From positions 14,944-78,943 of the forward strand of contig CAVQRB010000012.1 in the NCBI GenBank assembly GCA_963715055.1: 64,000 nucleotides of DNA. Reading direction: 5' to 3'. The position numbers were made by a program, and so were the translations under genes. Source of the DNA: CAVQRB01 sp963715055. GTDB lineage: Bacteria > Pseudomonadota > Alphaproteobacteria > Rhodobacterales > Rhodobacteraceae. How positions within the stretch are numbered: the first letter of the stretch is position 1; the number at the start of each line of letters is the position of its first letter. Of the stretch, positions 55,784-64,000 are shown piece by piece. The notes under the pieces are model-generated. The model did not search any database. It was not told the DNA's origin and worked only from the letters and a program-made list of their open reading frames with translations.

Positions 55784-56442
55784 CCGTTTTCGACGCGCTG
55801 AGCAATATCTTCGCACTTGGCGGACCGGTGGTTGCGATCCTGTTTGTCATGTCAATCGTCACGCTGTCGGTCACGCTCTACAAGATCTGGCAGTTCTCGG
55901 CTTCAAGAGTGGGACGTCACAAGTTTCTTTCGGAAGCGCTGGATGCCTGGGACAAGGGCGACAAGGCTGATGCGCGAGCGCGTCTGGCCAAAAGCCGCAG
56001 CTATCTCGCGCCTATCCTTGACGCAGCAATGAATGCCGCGGATCGCCCGGGCGTCGAGGCAAGGCTCGACGCAGAAGCCGGGCTCGCGATGGCGCGCCTG
56101 GAACGTGGTTTCCGCCTGCTTGATACTGTCGCGCAGATCGCACCGCTGCTGGGTCTGTTCGGCACTGTCCTGGGCATGATCGAGGCTTTCCAAAGCCTTC
56201 AGGCAGCTGGCTCTTCAGTTGATCCGTCCCTCTTGGCGGGCGGTATCTGGGTGGCATTGCTTACCACCGCGGTTGGGTTGGCGGTGGCAATGCCGACATC
56301 AATGTTACTGGCATGGTTCGAAAGCCGCACCGCGCGGGAGCGTGTTTTTGCCGATATGGCGCTTCGAACCGTTCTGGCGCCAGGGCAATCCACAGCGCAG
56401 GAGTTCGGGGAGCATCGCGCCCTGCAAGAAGGCCATGCGTAA
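55780..56442 (+). CDS. exbB: ExbB/TolQ/MotA-family proton channel
   Basis: 220 aa, three membrane segments: VVAILFVMSIVTLSVTLYKI, IAPLLGLFGTVLGMIEAFQS (the TolQ signature) and LAGGIWVALLTTAVGLAVAM. Part of the inner-membrane motor that energises TonB. Overlaps the next exbD start by eight bases. Confidence 0.92.
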   Translation: MTVFDALSNIFALGGPVVAILFVMSIVTLSVTLYKIWQFSASRVGRHKFLSEALDAWDKGDKADARARLAKSRSYLAPILDAAMNAADRPGVEARLDAEAGLAMARLERGFRLLDTVAQIAPLLGLFGTVLGMIEAFQSLQAAGSSVDPSLLAGGIWVALLTTAVGLAVAMPTSMLLAWFESRTARERVFADMALRTVLAPGQSTAQEFGEHRALQEGHA

Positions 56443-56800
56443 CGCAGCACCTTTTGTCAGACGCGCCGTTTCGATGACCCCGCTCATCGACGTGGTTTTT
56501 CTCCTGCTGTTGTTCTTCATGCTGTCGTCAACCTTTTCGAGTTATGGCGAAATCGAGCTCAATCAGTCTTCTGGGGGGGCGGCGGCGCAGGGCGTGCCCC
56601 CAGAACGGTTCTTTGTTCAATTGGGCACGACGCGTCTGGTTCTGAACGGCGTACCAGCGACCCTTGATGATCTGGCAGCGCAAATGGAGAGCGGGCAGGT
56701 GCTGGTCAGCCTCGATCCCGATGTGTCCGCACAAAGGCTGGTCGACCTGCTGGTCCGGCTGCGCGGCCGTTCTGACTTGAATGTTCTGGTGCTTGAGTGA
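56435..56800 (+). CDS. ExbD-family protein 1
   Basis: 121 aa, ATG inside the end of exbB. N-terminal membrane segment MTPLIDVVFLLLLFFMLSST with the Asp of ExbD that carries protons, then a periplasmic beta-alpha domain ending SDLNVLVLE. Pairs with the second ExbD just downstream. Confidence 0.9.
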   Translation: MRNAAPFVRRAVSMTPLIDVVFLLLLFFMLSSTFSSYGEIELNQSSGGAAAQGVPPERFFVQLGTTRLVLNGVPATLDDLAAQMESGQVLVSLDPDVSAQRLVDLLVRLRGRSDLNVLVLE

Positions 56801-56804
56801 ACGT

Positions 56805-57182
56805 ATGATCCGACCTGCTCGCCAGAACCGGAAGCGTGACCCCTCGATCGCGCTTATCAATGTGATTTTCATAATGCTGATCTTCTTTCTGATTGCCGGC
56901 TCAATCGCGCCACCGCTCGATGCTAATCTGAAACTCGTGGATACCTCTGGCCTTGAGGGGCGCGAACCACCGGACGCGCTGGTTCTGCGGGAAGACGGAA
57001 CCCTCAATTTCCGCGGTATGCCGATCGAACCTGATACCTATATGAGCACCTACAGCAGTGGGCCAGTCCGTATCGTGCCAGATCGCGATGCACGCGCAAC
57101 GCGCGTTATTGAAGTTTCGACTATGCTGCGAAGCCTTGGTGCCTCATCGGTCATTCTGGTCACTGAACGGGCTCTTGAATGA
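56805..57182 (+). CDS. ExbD-family protein 2
   Basis: 125 aa from ATG 56805. Membrane segment SIALINVIFIMLIFFLIAGS has Asn where the first ExbD and the family have the protonatable Asp (PLIDV versus ALINV). Periplasmic part LRSLGASSVILVTERALE. The missing Asp suggests a structural role beside the first ExbD. Overlaps tonB by ATGA. Confidence 0.88.
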   Translation: MIRPARQNRKRDPSIALINVIFIMLIFFLIAGSIAPPLDANLKLVDTSGLEGREPPDALVLREDGTLNFRGMPIEPDTYMSTYSSGPVRIVPDRDARATRVIEVSTMLRSLGASSVILVTERALE

Positions 57183-58414
57183 TCCCAAGATCGACAACCA
57201 TCGCCGCAATAGCTGTTTTGTTGTCCCTTGCCGTTCACTTTCTCGGCCTCGGTTTCACGTGGAAGGTTCAGCCGCAGCCTTCTGTCGGAAGGACATCAAG
57301 TGAGGTTGTTGCGCTCGGGAATGCATTTGAAGACGTGGCCGAGGCAATGAGTGAGGCCGTCAAACCGGAACCGGCCCCTGCGCCTGAACCTGAACCTGAA
57401 CCTCCAGTCGAAGCTGTTACGGCTCCAGAACCTGCCGATGCGCCAACAAGTCAGGCACTTGTTGCATCTGCCAATCCACAAGCGGTTTCGGCGCCTGACA
57501 CCGGCACCGCGCAGATCGTTCAGCCAGAGACCACCGAACCACCCGCGCCCGATACAAGTGAAACTCCCGAACCTGCTACCCAATCGCCTGTCGGCGCCGA
57601 GGAGAGCGCGGTCACGGACGCACGCCTTGCGCCACCGCCGGGGACCGCCTCTGTTACTGCCGTCCCACAAGGTCAGCCCAGTGGGGGTGAAGAGCCGTCC
57701 GGGGCGCCCGCGCAGAACTCTGCAGTAAGCACCCCCACCGACTTGCCATCAGCGCCGGTGCCTGTTCCGCCTGTGGCGGTCACATCTGTGACGCCATCAG
57801 TCCCTGTCGTGTCGTTGGAGCCTGCCGAAATTGAACCAGAAGCGCCTCCGGCGACGTTTGAGCCTGAGCCCGAGCCATCTCAAGAGTCTTCGGAAGCGCC
57901 TGAAGCCGGTCCTTCCGGATTGGCAGTTGCAACATCTCTCCGCCCGCTACTTCGTCCGGAAAGACCATCATCGGAGCCGGACGGCATTCCCGATGGTTCG
58001 TCTGAGCAAGACTTTGCGCGACTGGCTCCGTCTCAGCTTATTGAGTCGCCGCTGACGGCTTACAAACGCGATGGAACCAATGTTTTTGGCGGACAGGGAG
58101 GCAGAGCCCGGTCGGCCGGTCAAGGTTTCCAAAGTTCCCGCGGTCCCGGCAACTCCGATGTTACCAACTATGCGGGCTTGGTCCTGGTCCACCTGAATCG
58201 CACGCCGCCGGTCGCAGTTTCCGGCCGTGGGTGGGCGCGGGTGTTCTTTAACATCAGCCCTGACGGAACCTTGGCATCGGTAGACATAATAGACAGTTCT
58301 GGGTCAGAAGAAATTGGCCGTGCCGCCAAGCAGCAAGTACGAAGCGCGGTGCCGTTCCCGCGCCCACCGGACGGCAAGAATAAAATTCTGAACTTTGTCT
58401 ATCGGATTGATTGA
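57179..58414 (+). CDS. tonB: TonB-family protein
   Basis: 411 aa. N-terminal anchor (IAAIAVLLSLAVHFLGLGFT with the S..H pattern needed for contact with ExbB/D), then ~200 residues rich in Pro and Glu that span the periplasm, and a C-terminal TonB domain (GWARVFFNISPDGTLASVDI ... VPFPRPP). Energises a TonB-dependent receptor, none of which lies in the window. Confidence 0.9.
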   Translation: MIPRSTTIAAIAVLLSLAVHFLGLGFTWKVQPQPSVGRTSSEVVALGNAFEDVAEAMSEAVKPEPAPAPEPEPEPPVEAVTAPEPADAPTSQALVASANPQAVSAPDTGTAQIVQPETTEPPAPDTSETPEPATQSPVGAEESAVTDARLAPPPGTASVTAVPQGQPSGGEEPSGAPAQNSAVSTPTDLPSAPVPVPPVAVTSVTPSVPVVSLEPAEIEPEAPPATFEPEPEPSQESSEAPEAGPSGLAVATSLRPLLRPERPSSEPDGIPDGSSEQDFARLAPSQLIESPLTAYKRDGTNVFGGQGGRARSAGQGFQSSRGPGNSDVTNYAGLVLVHLNRTPPVAVSGRGWARVFFNISPDGTLASVDIIDSSGSEEIGRAAKQQVRSAVPFPRPPDGKNKILNFVYRID

Positions 58415-58576
58415 TCTTGGGACCGAACTGGGCAAGGCTGGAGGGCGTTGACACGTTGACTTAAGTGCATCGCCAAAGTGGAAATTTCCTGAAATTGCAA
58501 ATAAACGATTTCAATCCACGCCGTATAGTAAGCGTCCGGTGTGCATGCTCTGACGCGCCATAGAGTTTGTTGATAA

Positions 58577-59125
58577 GTGTCCACCATTGATAGTGGACAT
58601 CTTGAGGGCGGATATCCCTTGGACAGCCCGCTGAAGACAATCGAGGCCAACCACTGCACGATCTGGATCGACGATACCGAAAAGCAAAAGCGGTTCTTCC
58701 AGTCGATCTTCGACATGCCGATCCGCGCTTATCAGGGCGATACGACGCCGGTTTACACCGTATCGGGCAACAGCACCCTCGTGATGTTCGATTACACCGG
58801 AAACCCGGATGCGCAGGCGTTGGGCGTGACGCCCCAAGTGGACCACACTTGCTACGCACTGGAAAACTACAACTTCAACAAGGTACGTAACGCACTGTCA
58901 GGGTACGGGCTCGAGGATCTGGGCGACCAACTCCGCGCCACAGGTCCGTTGCAGCACTACTACACCTCGCGCCGCCCCGATCGCGGCGGGGAACCGACAG
59001 GCTCTTTCGAGATTTATATGACCGATCCCGACGGTCTCGTCATCCAGGTGCAAGACGTCAGCTATTGCGGCGGCGGCGGCACCAACGGCGAGATCTGCGG
59101 CACGGCGGAAAACCCGTCGCGCTAA
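58577..59125 (+). CDS. VOC/glyoxalase-fold protein
   Basis: 182 aa, GTG start uncertain and without a good ribosome-binding site; the gene may be 5'-truncated. VOC fold: NHCTIWIDDTEKQKRFFQSI, then DHTCYALENYNFNK and SFEIYMTDPDGLVIQVQ. The usual last metal Glu is Gln, so metal chemistry may be altered. Ends in a Cys-containing tail (YCGGGG, ICGTAENP). Substrate unknown. Confidence 0.72.
   Translation: MSTIDSGHLEGGYPLDSPLKTIEANHCTIWIDDTEKQKRFFQSIFDMPIRAYQGDTTPVYTVSGNSTLVMFDYTGNPDAQALGVTPQVDHTCYALENYNFNKVRNALSGYGLEDLGDQLRATGPLQHYYTSRRPDRGGEPTGSFEIYMTDPDGLVIQVQDVSYCGGGGTNGEICGTAENPSR
58578..58599. promoter_or_regulatory. Inverted repeat at the start of the VOC gene
   Basis: TGTCCAC and GTGGACA with an 8-base loop, overlapping the presumed GTG start. 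Operator or translational hairpin possible. Confidence 0.3.
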
Positions 59126-59281
59126 CCAAAGGGAAACCCGTCGATCCGAAATTGGCCGCCGGACAATCAGGCAAGAATAATCCGGCGGCCATCCAGCTAT
59201 TCGGTCCGGAAACTAACGGAAATCTTGATGAGTTCATTGACCACTGCGTGCGGAGAGCGGCAGTTTGAATGCCGTGCATCC

Positions 59282-60567
59282 ATGAGGCGGGCAACGCTGT
59301 GCCAGTCCGTTGCGGCGCTTTTGTGTCTGGGTGCGATGCATCCCGTTTACGCCGAAAACAGCTTTGCCAGTCCGGATGACCCGACGAAGCGGACCGCGGC
59401 CAGCCAACCAAAAGCCGATAGCAAGAACCTTTTCAGCTCCGAGGCACTGGAGCGGTTCTACGAGGGGCTCGATACTCGGCGTGCGAATTTCTTCAAATCC
59501 ACCGGATTGAAAGCCGGCTTCTTCCACAGCACTGTTTTCCAATATGCATCGAGATCGGCTGGCGACTCGGACCAATACGGCGTTGCCACGATCAGCCGGT
59601 CTTTATGGCACATGGGATGCGGTCCGGATCGGCGACGCCAGCGCGGGACAGATCAGCTTTGGGCTGGAGGCACGCTGGGGCTATGGCAATACGCTGACGC
59701 CCTCGGAAACTGGGGCTCGGCGGCATTGGCAGTGCCACCGGGACTGTTGATCCCTATGGAGCCACCACGCCGACAGTGGTGTTGCGCGAACTTTTCTGGC
59801 GTCAGGGGTCCGAAGAGAAAGGATGGAACTACCGGATCGGCAAGATCACCCCGGACAGGCTTTTGACGGCCTCTGATTTCATTGATCCGGTATCCTTGGG
59901 CTTTCCCGTCGGCAGCCAGGGTGCCGGGGCGATCGCCTTGCCAGATTCCGGTCTGGGAATTGCTGCAGGATGGTTTCCCAGCGAAGACTACCGCGCCGGG
60001 CTGGTCGTATCCGATGCTGCGGGAAGTCGTTACGATCTTGGCGATATCGGACAGGGCAACTTTTTCTCGGCCGTCGAATTTCAGGCGCGCCTCTTCCCCC
60101 TTTCGGATGACGCCCCTTACTCCAGCCTGACTGCCTGGCACACTGATGGTACGGACGATCCATCAGATGCGCGCGGCTCGATGACAGGTGAAGACGGCTG
60201 GGGATACTTTGTAAATTATCAGCAGGAACTGACCCGTGACGGCAAGAACGTAGCGCTTATCCGCTATGGTAAATCACACGACGACGCAGCGGTTTACGGC
60301 GAACAAGGCTCTGTTCGCTATGTGCGGATCGACCCGCCGGATCCATTCGGTCTGGCCGACGACAGGTTCGGTATAGCCGCAAGTTACGTGAAACCGACCG
60401 CCAATCCGTTTGACCGTGACGAGTGGGGCATCGACACTTTTTACCGCTTCAACCTCTTCGAAAGGGTGGAAGCTTCGTTCGGATATCAGGCGATATTTGA
60501 TCCAAGTTTCAATCCGGATGACGACACGATCCATGTCGTAAGCTTCCGGCTCACGCAGTTTTTTTGA
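59282..60567 (+). pseudogene. Carbohydrate-porin-like outer-membrane protein, two frameshifts
   Basis: Signal peptide from ATG 59282 (MRRATLCQSVAALLCLGAMH), then SKNLFSSEALERFYEGLDTR and GVATIS in frame 2; GLYGTWDAVRIGDASAGQIS in frame 3 after an extra base near 59596; LGGIGSATGTVDPYGATTP onwards in frame 1 after another near 59712-59716. The last part (WNYRIGKITPDRLLTASDFI; NFFSAVEFQARLFPLSD; final RLTQFF) is OprB-like, ending in the barrel Phe. Both changes are single-base and typical of recent decay. Confidence 0.78.
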
Positions 60568-60807
60568 GGAACTTTTCCACCCGATGAAGCGGGTTGCGTG
60601 ATCTTGATGCGGACGTCGATGCCGAGATCGGGACTGCCATCAGAGAGAACCGGGGGAATGAAGTCTGAACCTAAATGGCGCGACTGAAACACAATTGACC
60701 CATGCGGCTGTTGTGGGCGACAGCGTTCTAGATGCAAACGTAATATTCAGATTAAAAGAAATGGAACATATCATTTCAAACCAGCCAGAGGCCGAAATCC
60801 TGAAAGA

Positions 60808-61222
60808 ACCCCATATCAAGCTGATGGGGGGCGGCGGGGTCGCCTCGCCTTCGGATCCGCTGGACGTCTCGCAATACACCGTCGAGGAAATCGCGGCGGC
60901 GGTCGAAGTGGCGGAGAACTGGGGTACCTACGTGACGGTTCACTCCTACACCGCGAAGGCGATCCAGAATGCGATCCGCGGCGGTGTCCGGAATGTCGAG
61001 CATGGCCAGATGATTGACGAGGAAACCGCCCAACTGATGAAGGAGACGAATACTTCGATCTGCCTGCAGCCCTTCTATGACGACGAGGATGCGATCCCGC
61101 TCCCTGCCGGCTCGTTTCAGGAAGAAAAGTACCAGGCCATGATCTCTGGAACCGATACAGCCTTTGCGTTAGCGCAGAAATACGACCTGCTCTTCGGGTT
61201 CGGCACTGACACTCAGGGCATG
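60808..61222 (+). pseudogene. Amidohydrolase (imidazolonepropionase-like) internal fragment
   Basis: IKLMGGGGVASPSDPLDVSQ, WGTYVTVHSYTAKAIQNAI, VRNVEHGQMIDEETAQLMKE and FGFGTDTQG are the central motifs of metal-dependent amidohydrolases (metal His in VHSY and EHG, Asp in GTD). The N-terminal HxH and the C-terminal ~100 residues are absent. The sequence on both sides is unrelated, so two deletions or insertions cut it. Confidence 0.78.
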
Positions 61223-61256
61223 GCCCGGTCTCGTGAGAGGAACTTGCTCTGCTAAG

Positions 61257-61530
61257 CTGACTGCGGATCGTTTGCTGATCTCTGCGGCGTTCTGCAAGGT
61301 TCTTCGCCGCACAGATATAACTATTGCGTTCTTCTTCAAGCGGAGGGGAGCACCAAGGACGAATGGAGCGGTTTCCTCTGACAATGCCTGCCGAAAGGCA
61401 AAAGTCGAAACCGGCCGTTCGCTTCAGCTTGACCAAGCAGACTCTTGAAAGGTGCCACTATGCGCAAACCATTGACGGTAATGGAGACGCATACGGGATT
61501 TCCTGATAAGGAAATGGCAACCATCGCGCG
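61257..61530. other. Intergenic stretch between amidohydrolase fragment and L,D-transpeptidase gene
   Basis: 274 bases without a gene. A small hairpin, ATTTCC-TGATAA-GGAAAT near 61498, may help end the leftward transcript. Confidence 0.35.
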
Positions 61531-63141
61531 TCATCGGTTCAATGCCTCAAGAATTGCAGCGTCGCGGTCGTAGGGGTCTTCGCGGAAGTGCACATTCCCC
61601 TCTTCTACCCACGCGGTCCAATACGTCAGCAGAACTGGCACGGGCTTATCGAGGTTGATCCTTGTGGTTTTTCCACTGTCTAGAATGGCGTTCATTCGTT
61701 CAGTGCTCCAGTCCGCCTGACCTTCCATCAAAAGACTGACAAACTCAAAAGGGTATTCCAGACGGACGCACCCTGAACTGAGATTGCGTTCATTGCGATC
61801 AAATAGGTCACGTTGATTGGTGTCGTGCAGGTAAACCGCGTGCTCGTTTGGAAACATGAATTTCACAAGTCCCAAGGCATTGTTCGGTCCGGGTTGCTGC
61901 ACCAGTGTGACGCCGGGATTGTCCGATGCCCAGTTCACCGACGCAGCATTCACAGGTGTGCGGTCGCTGCTCCGAACAACGGTGTAGTTGTTGCGAGCCA
62001 GATAGCCGGGGTCTTTTCGAATGCGTGGCAGTTTATCATTCCGAAAAATTGAAGCGGGGACAGTCCAGGTCGGATTGAATTCCATGTACTGGATATTGTC
62101 GCGGAAAACCGGTGTTTTGCGGTAGGCGGACCCAGTCACAGAACGTGTGCTCCAGACGGTGCTCGATTTGACAAAATAAGTGCGGGCACCCGCGATGTTG
62201 ACCAGAACGAAATCGTCATCGAGATCACGCATAAGCCAACGCGCGCGTTCCAAGCTAAGCCTGATCTGGTCCACGCGTTCTCCGGCGGTGCGGTTTAGGG
62301 ACGCAAATGACCTCGGGCCAAGTACTCCATCAGCTTCCAATCCGTGGCGGATCTGGAATGCCTTAACGGCCTCAACAAGCGGATCATCGTAGATTTCTTC
62401 GCTACCCTCCAGCGCGAATGGGGCTAACAGAGTTGCGGTTTCCTGTGCGGAGCCTTCACGCAAAAGCCTTTCGCGCAAAACGGGAATGGCGGGATCGGAC
62501 ATTCCCGGTTTCAGGACGATCTGATCCGGCACGAGCGGCCAACCGCCACTGTTTTCGATGTCTCTATACCGCCTCAGCGCCTCAACAAGCTGCCAGTATT
62601 GTGCGACATCAAGATTGATGCGCGCCATAAGCGCGCTGAAGCCTTCTCCGTCGATAAAGTCGTTTAAAACAGCCGAAGGTTCTTGGCGAATAACCGGCTT
62701 CGAGAAATTCCAGTCGCCGTCGAGCTTAGAAGGGTCAACTTTTCCAAAGACGATATGATGTATCAGTTTTATTGCTGCATCGGTGGCGGCAAAATCAAAC
62801 ATCGCGATGTCCTTCGGATTGCCCAGTCGGGCAGCGTCCTGTAATTCGTAGAGCCGCGGAAGATTAAAGTCTGCTGGGCGAAAACCCTGCTCAAGACCAC
62901 GGTTCAGTTCTGCAAAAAGCTGTTCCGCGTTGAGCGTGCCATACCAGCCCAGAGCATAGTCGCGATTTGCATAAAACTGGGGGATCAAGACGGCTGTATC
63001 CAGCTTCGAATCTGCAAAAAGAACGGCATCACCACCGCCGAATGAGATCGACAACCTCTGGATTTCGTCTTCAACGGGACCAGCTACCAAACCGGATGAG
63101 AGGAACAGTAGCGCAGTCAGCAAGCCAGATCGTATCGTCAT
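61531..63141 (-). CDS. L,D-transpeptidase (YcbB/LdtD type)
   Basis: 536 aa from ATG 63141, the start before a signal peptide (SGLLTALLFLSSGLVA-G); open to 63240. N-terminal scaffold domain, a peptidoglycan-binding domain (DPLVEAVKAFQIRHGLEADG), then YkuD with VNIAGARTYFV and the catalytic SSGCVRLEYP. The Cys attacks the peptide stem to make 3-3 cross-links, or attaches lipoproteins. Size and order match E. coli YcbB. Confidence 0.92.
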   Translation of the reverse strand: MTIRSGLLTALLFLSSGLVAGPVEDEIQRLSISFGGGDAVLFADSKLDTAVLIPQFYANRDYALGWYGTLNAEQLFAELNRGLEQGFRPADFNLPRLYELQDAARLGNPKDIAMFDFAATDAAIKLIHHIVFGKVDPSKLDGDWNFSKPVIRQEPSAVLNDFIDGEGFSALMARINLDVAQYWQLVEALRRYRDIENSGGWPLVPDQIVLKPGMSDPAIPVLRERLLREGSAQETATLLAPFALEGSEEIYDDPLVEAVKAFQIRHGLEADGVLGPRSFASLNRTAGERVDQIRLSLERARWLMRDLDDDFVLVNIAGARTYFVKSSTVWSTRSVTGSAYRKTPVFRDNIQYMEFNPTWTVPASIFRNDKLPRIRKDPGYLARNNYTVVRSSDRTPVNAASVNWASDNPGVTLVQQPGPNNALGLVKFMFPNEHAVYLHDTNQRDLFDRNERNLSSGCVRLEYPFEFVSLLMEGQADWSTERMNAILDSGKTTRINLDKPVPVLLTYWTAWVEEGNVHFREDPYDRDAAILEALNR

Positions 63142-63325
63142 CACCAAGTTTGGTATTCCCAAGGCCAATCCCCCTATATTTTGTGATTGCAAGCTTTGAC
63201 TTGGAAAGAGACGATTTTCAATGCCGGGCTTCGGATCCACAAAACGAAGCAGCAGTAGCAGCAGGACAAAACGGTGCTGTCAGACGAATTCGAACTCGTC
63301 TCTGTCAGGCCAGTGACGCTGACCT

Positions 63326-64000
63326 TTATTCAGCGCCAAGTTCACGCCACTCGGCAAGAGCAGCGGCGCGGTTGAGTTTGAAATTGGGTCGACTTGAGAG
63401 GCTGCGTTCGTGATTGAAGTGATTGTAGACGGAAGCGTGAACGGCGGCGAATTTCTGCAAGCTTCGCATACGCCTGAAACGAAGCATGACCCGTTCTCTT
63501 CTTCGAAAAGGCAGGTGTGAATTCTCCGCTCTATTGTTCAGCCAGCGGCCGGTTTCTTGCCTGTGCGCGGCGCCGATCTCTTTCAGCGCAGCGCCGGACG
63601 AGCGCAGCAGGTCCGTGACGATCACCTCCGGCGGACCATGCTTACGCATTGCTTTCTTTAAGAGTTTCAATGCCGCATTCTTATCACGGGTCTTCGTGAC
63701 GAAGCTTTCCAGGACTTCGCCTTCATGATCCACGGCCCGCCAAAGGTAATGTCGCTCACCGCTAATTTTTACGAACATCTCGTCCAGATGCCACCGCCAC
63801 CGGCTGGATTTCATTCCAGCAATCCGCCGTTTCCGGATCTCGGACGCCAACACCGGACCGAACCGATGCCACCAGAATCTCACAGCTTCATGGCTGACAT
63901 CAATGCCGCGTTCGTGCAGCAAATCTTCCACATTTCGAAGGGACAAAGGGAAAGGGTCTTACAACATCACCGCCAGGCGGATGATCTCCGCACTGGTTTT
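63326..64000 (-). mobile_element. IS6-family transposase, ochre-interrupted, partial at window edge
   Basis: WHLDEMFVKISGERHYLWRA, VIVTDLLRSSGAALKEIGAA and NRAENSHLPFRRRERVMLRF are the DDE core of IS6/IS26-type transposases. Upstream the frame reads SAEIIRLAVML, then TAA (63959-63961) where Tyr is expected, then DPFPLSLRNVEDLL. The family has VRFPLSLRNVEDLL there. Thus one nonsense change; a shortened protein could start at 63946. Element continues past 64000. Confidence 0.88.

Noticed and set aside
57350..57960. Repetitive Pro/Glu codons that look like a DNA repeat
   Set aside because: It is the periplasm-spanning Pro-rich part of TonB, a coding low-complexity region.
43500..64000. Prophage or integrative element
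   Set aside because: No integrase, phage structural genes or tRNA attachment site; only scattered IS remnants.

Overview
The window looks like a high-GC alphaproteobacterial chromosome or large plasmid, most likely a Rhodobacteraceae (Roseobacter-type) member. The pointers are many solute ABC transporters with ATGA/GTGA-coupled operons, a PhnC/K/L/N/M phosphonate block, DUF1045 and DUF2092 proteins, and IS3, IS110 and IS6 remnants. No rRNA, tRNA or CRISPR was seen.

Layout. (1) 1-2097: end of a peptide/nickel-type ABC operon (permease, substrate-binding protein), then a decayed SDR gene. (2) 3579-12382: an unfamiliar divergent locus. Leftward it carries a lipocalin/AttH-CrtC-like protein, a polyprenyl synthase with an SCP2-like N-terminal domain and a 142-aa protein. 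Rightward it carries six proteins without export signals, including a possible TULIP-like lipid binder, a PA14-like protein, an Ig-like protein and a phasin-like helical protein. This is my candidate for an undescribed system: isoprenoid-lipid synthesis plus lipid binding or coating. (3) 12616-37519: a sugar/polyol catabolic island. It has two Gfo/Idh-MocA plus TIM-barrel pairs, two DhaK-DhaL kinases, an SDR, a class II aldolase, a ketose-epimerase-like protein, a LacI regulator, a complete sugar ABC transporter with two unequal ATPases, PfkB and Tm-1-like/PEP-hydrolase-like proteins, FucU, and an RpiB/TIM/DhaK set resembling L-erythrulose catabolism. A perfect 24-bp palindrome lies in the divergent promoter at 19.8 kb. 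(4) 38444-43329: a C-P lyase operon gutted by one deletion. phnC, phnK, phnL, phnN, DUF1045 and phnM are intact, but the start of phnD is joined to the tail of phnJ.

(5) 43426-64000: an AT-richer accessory region full of IS remnants (IS3 orfB with amber, IS3 orfA with opal, a 33-codon IS110 stub, an IS6 transposase with ochre). It carries envelope genes: DUF2092 with a 68-aa partner, DUF4105, DUF3604, two outer-membrane barrels, a DUF900-like lipoprotein hydrolase, an AraC regulator, an ExbB-ExbD-ExbD-TonB operon, a VOC protein and an L,D-transpeptidase. A frameshifted porin and an amidohydrolase fragment show continuing decay.

Function calls rest on recognised motifs and gene order read by eye; no database search was run. 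Start codons were moved from the longest frame where a ribosome-binding site or a stop/start overlap made another start more likely.
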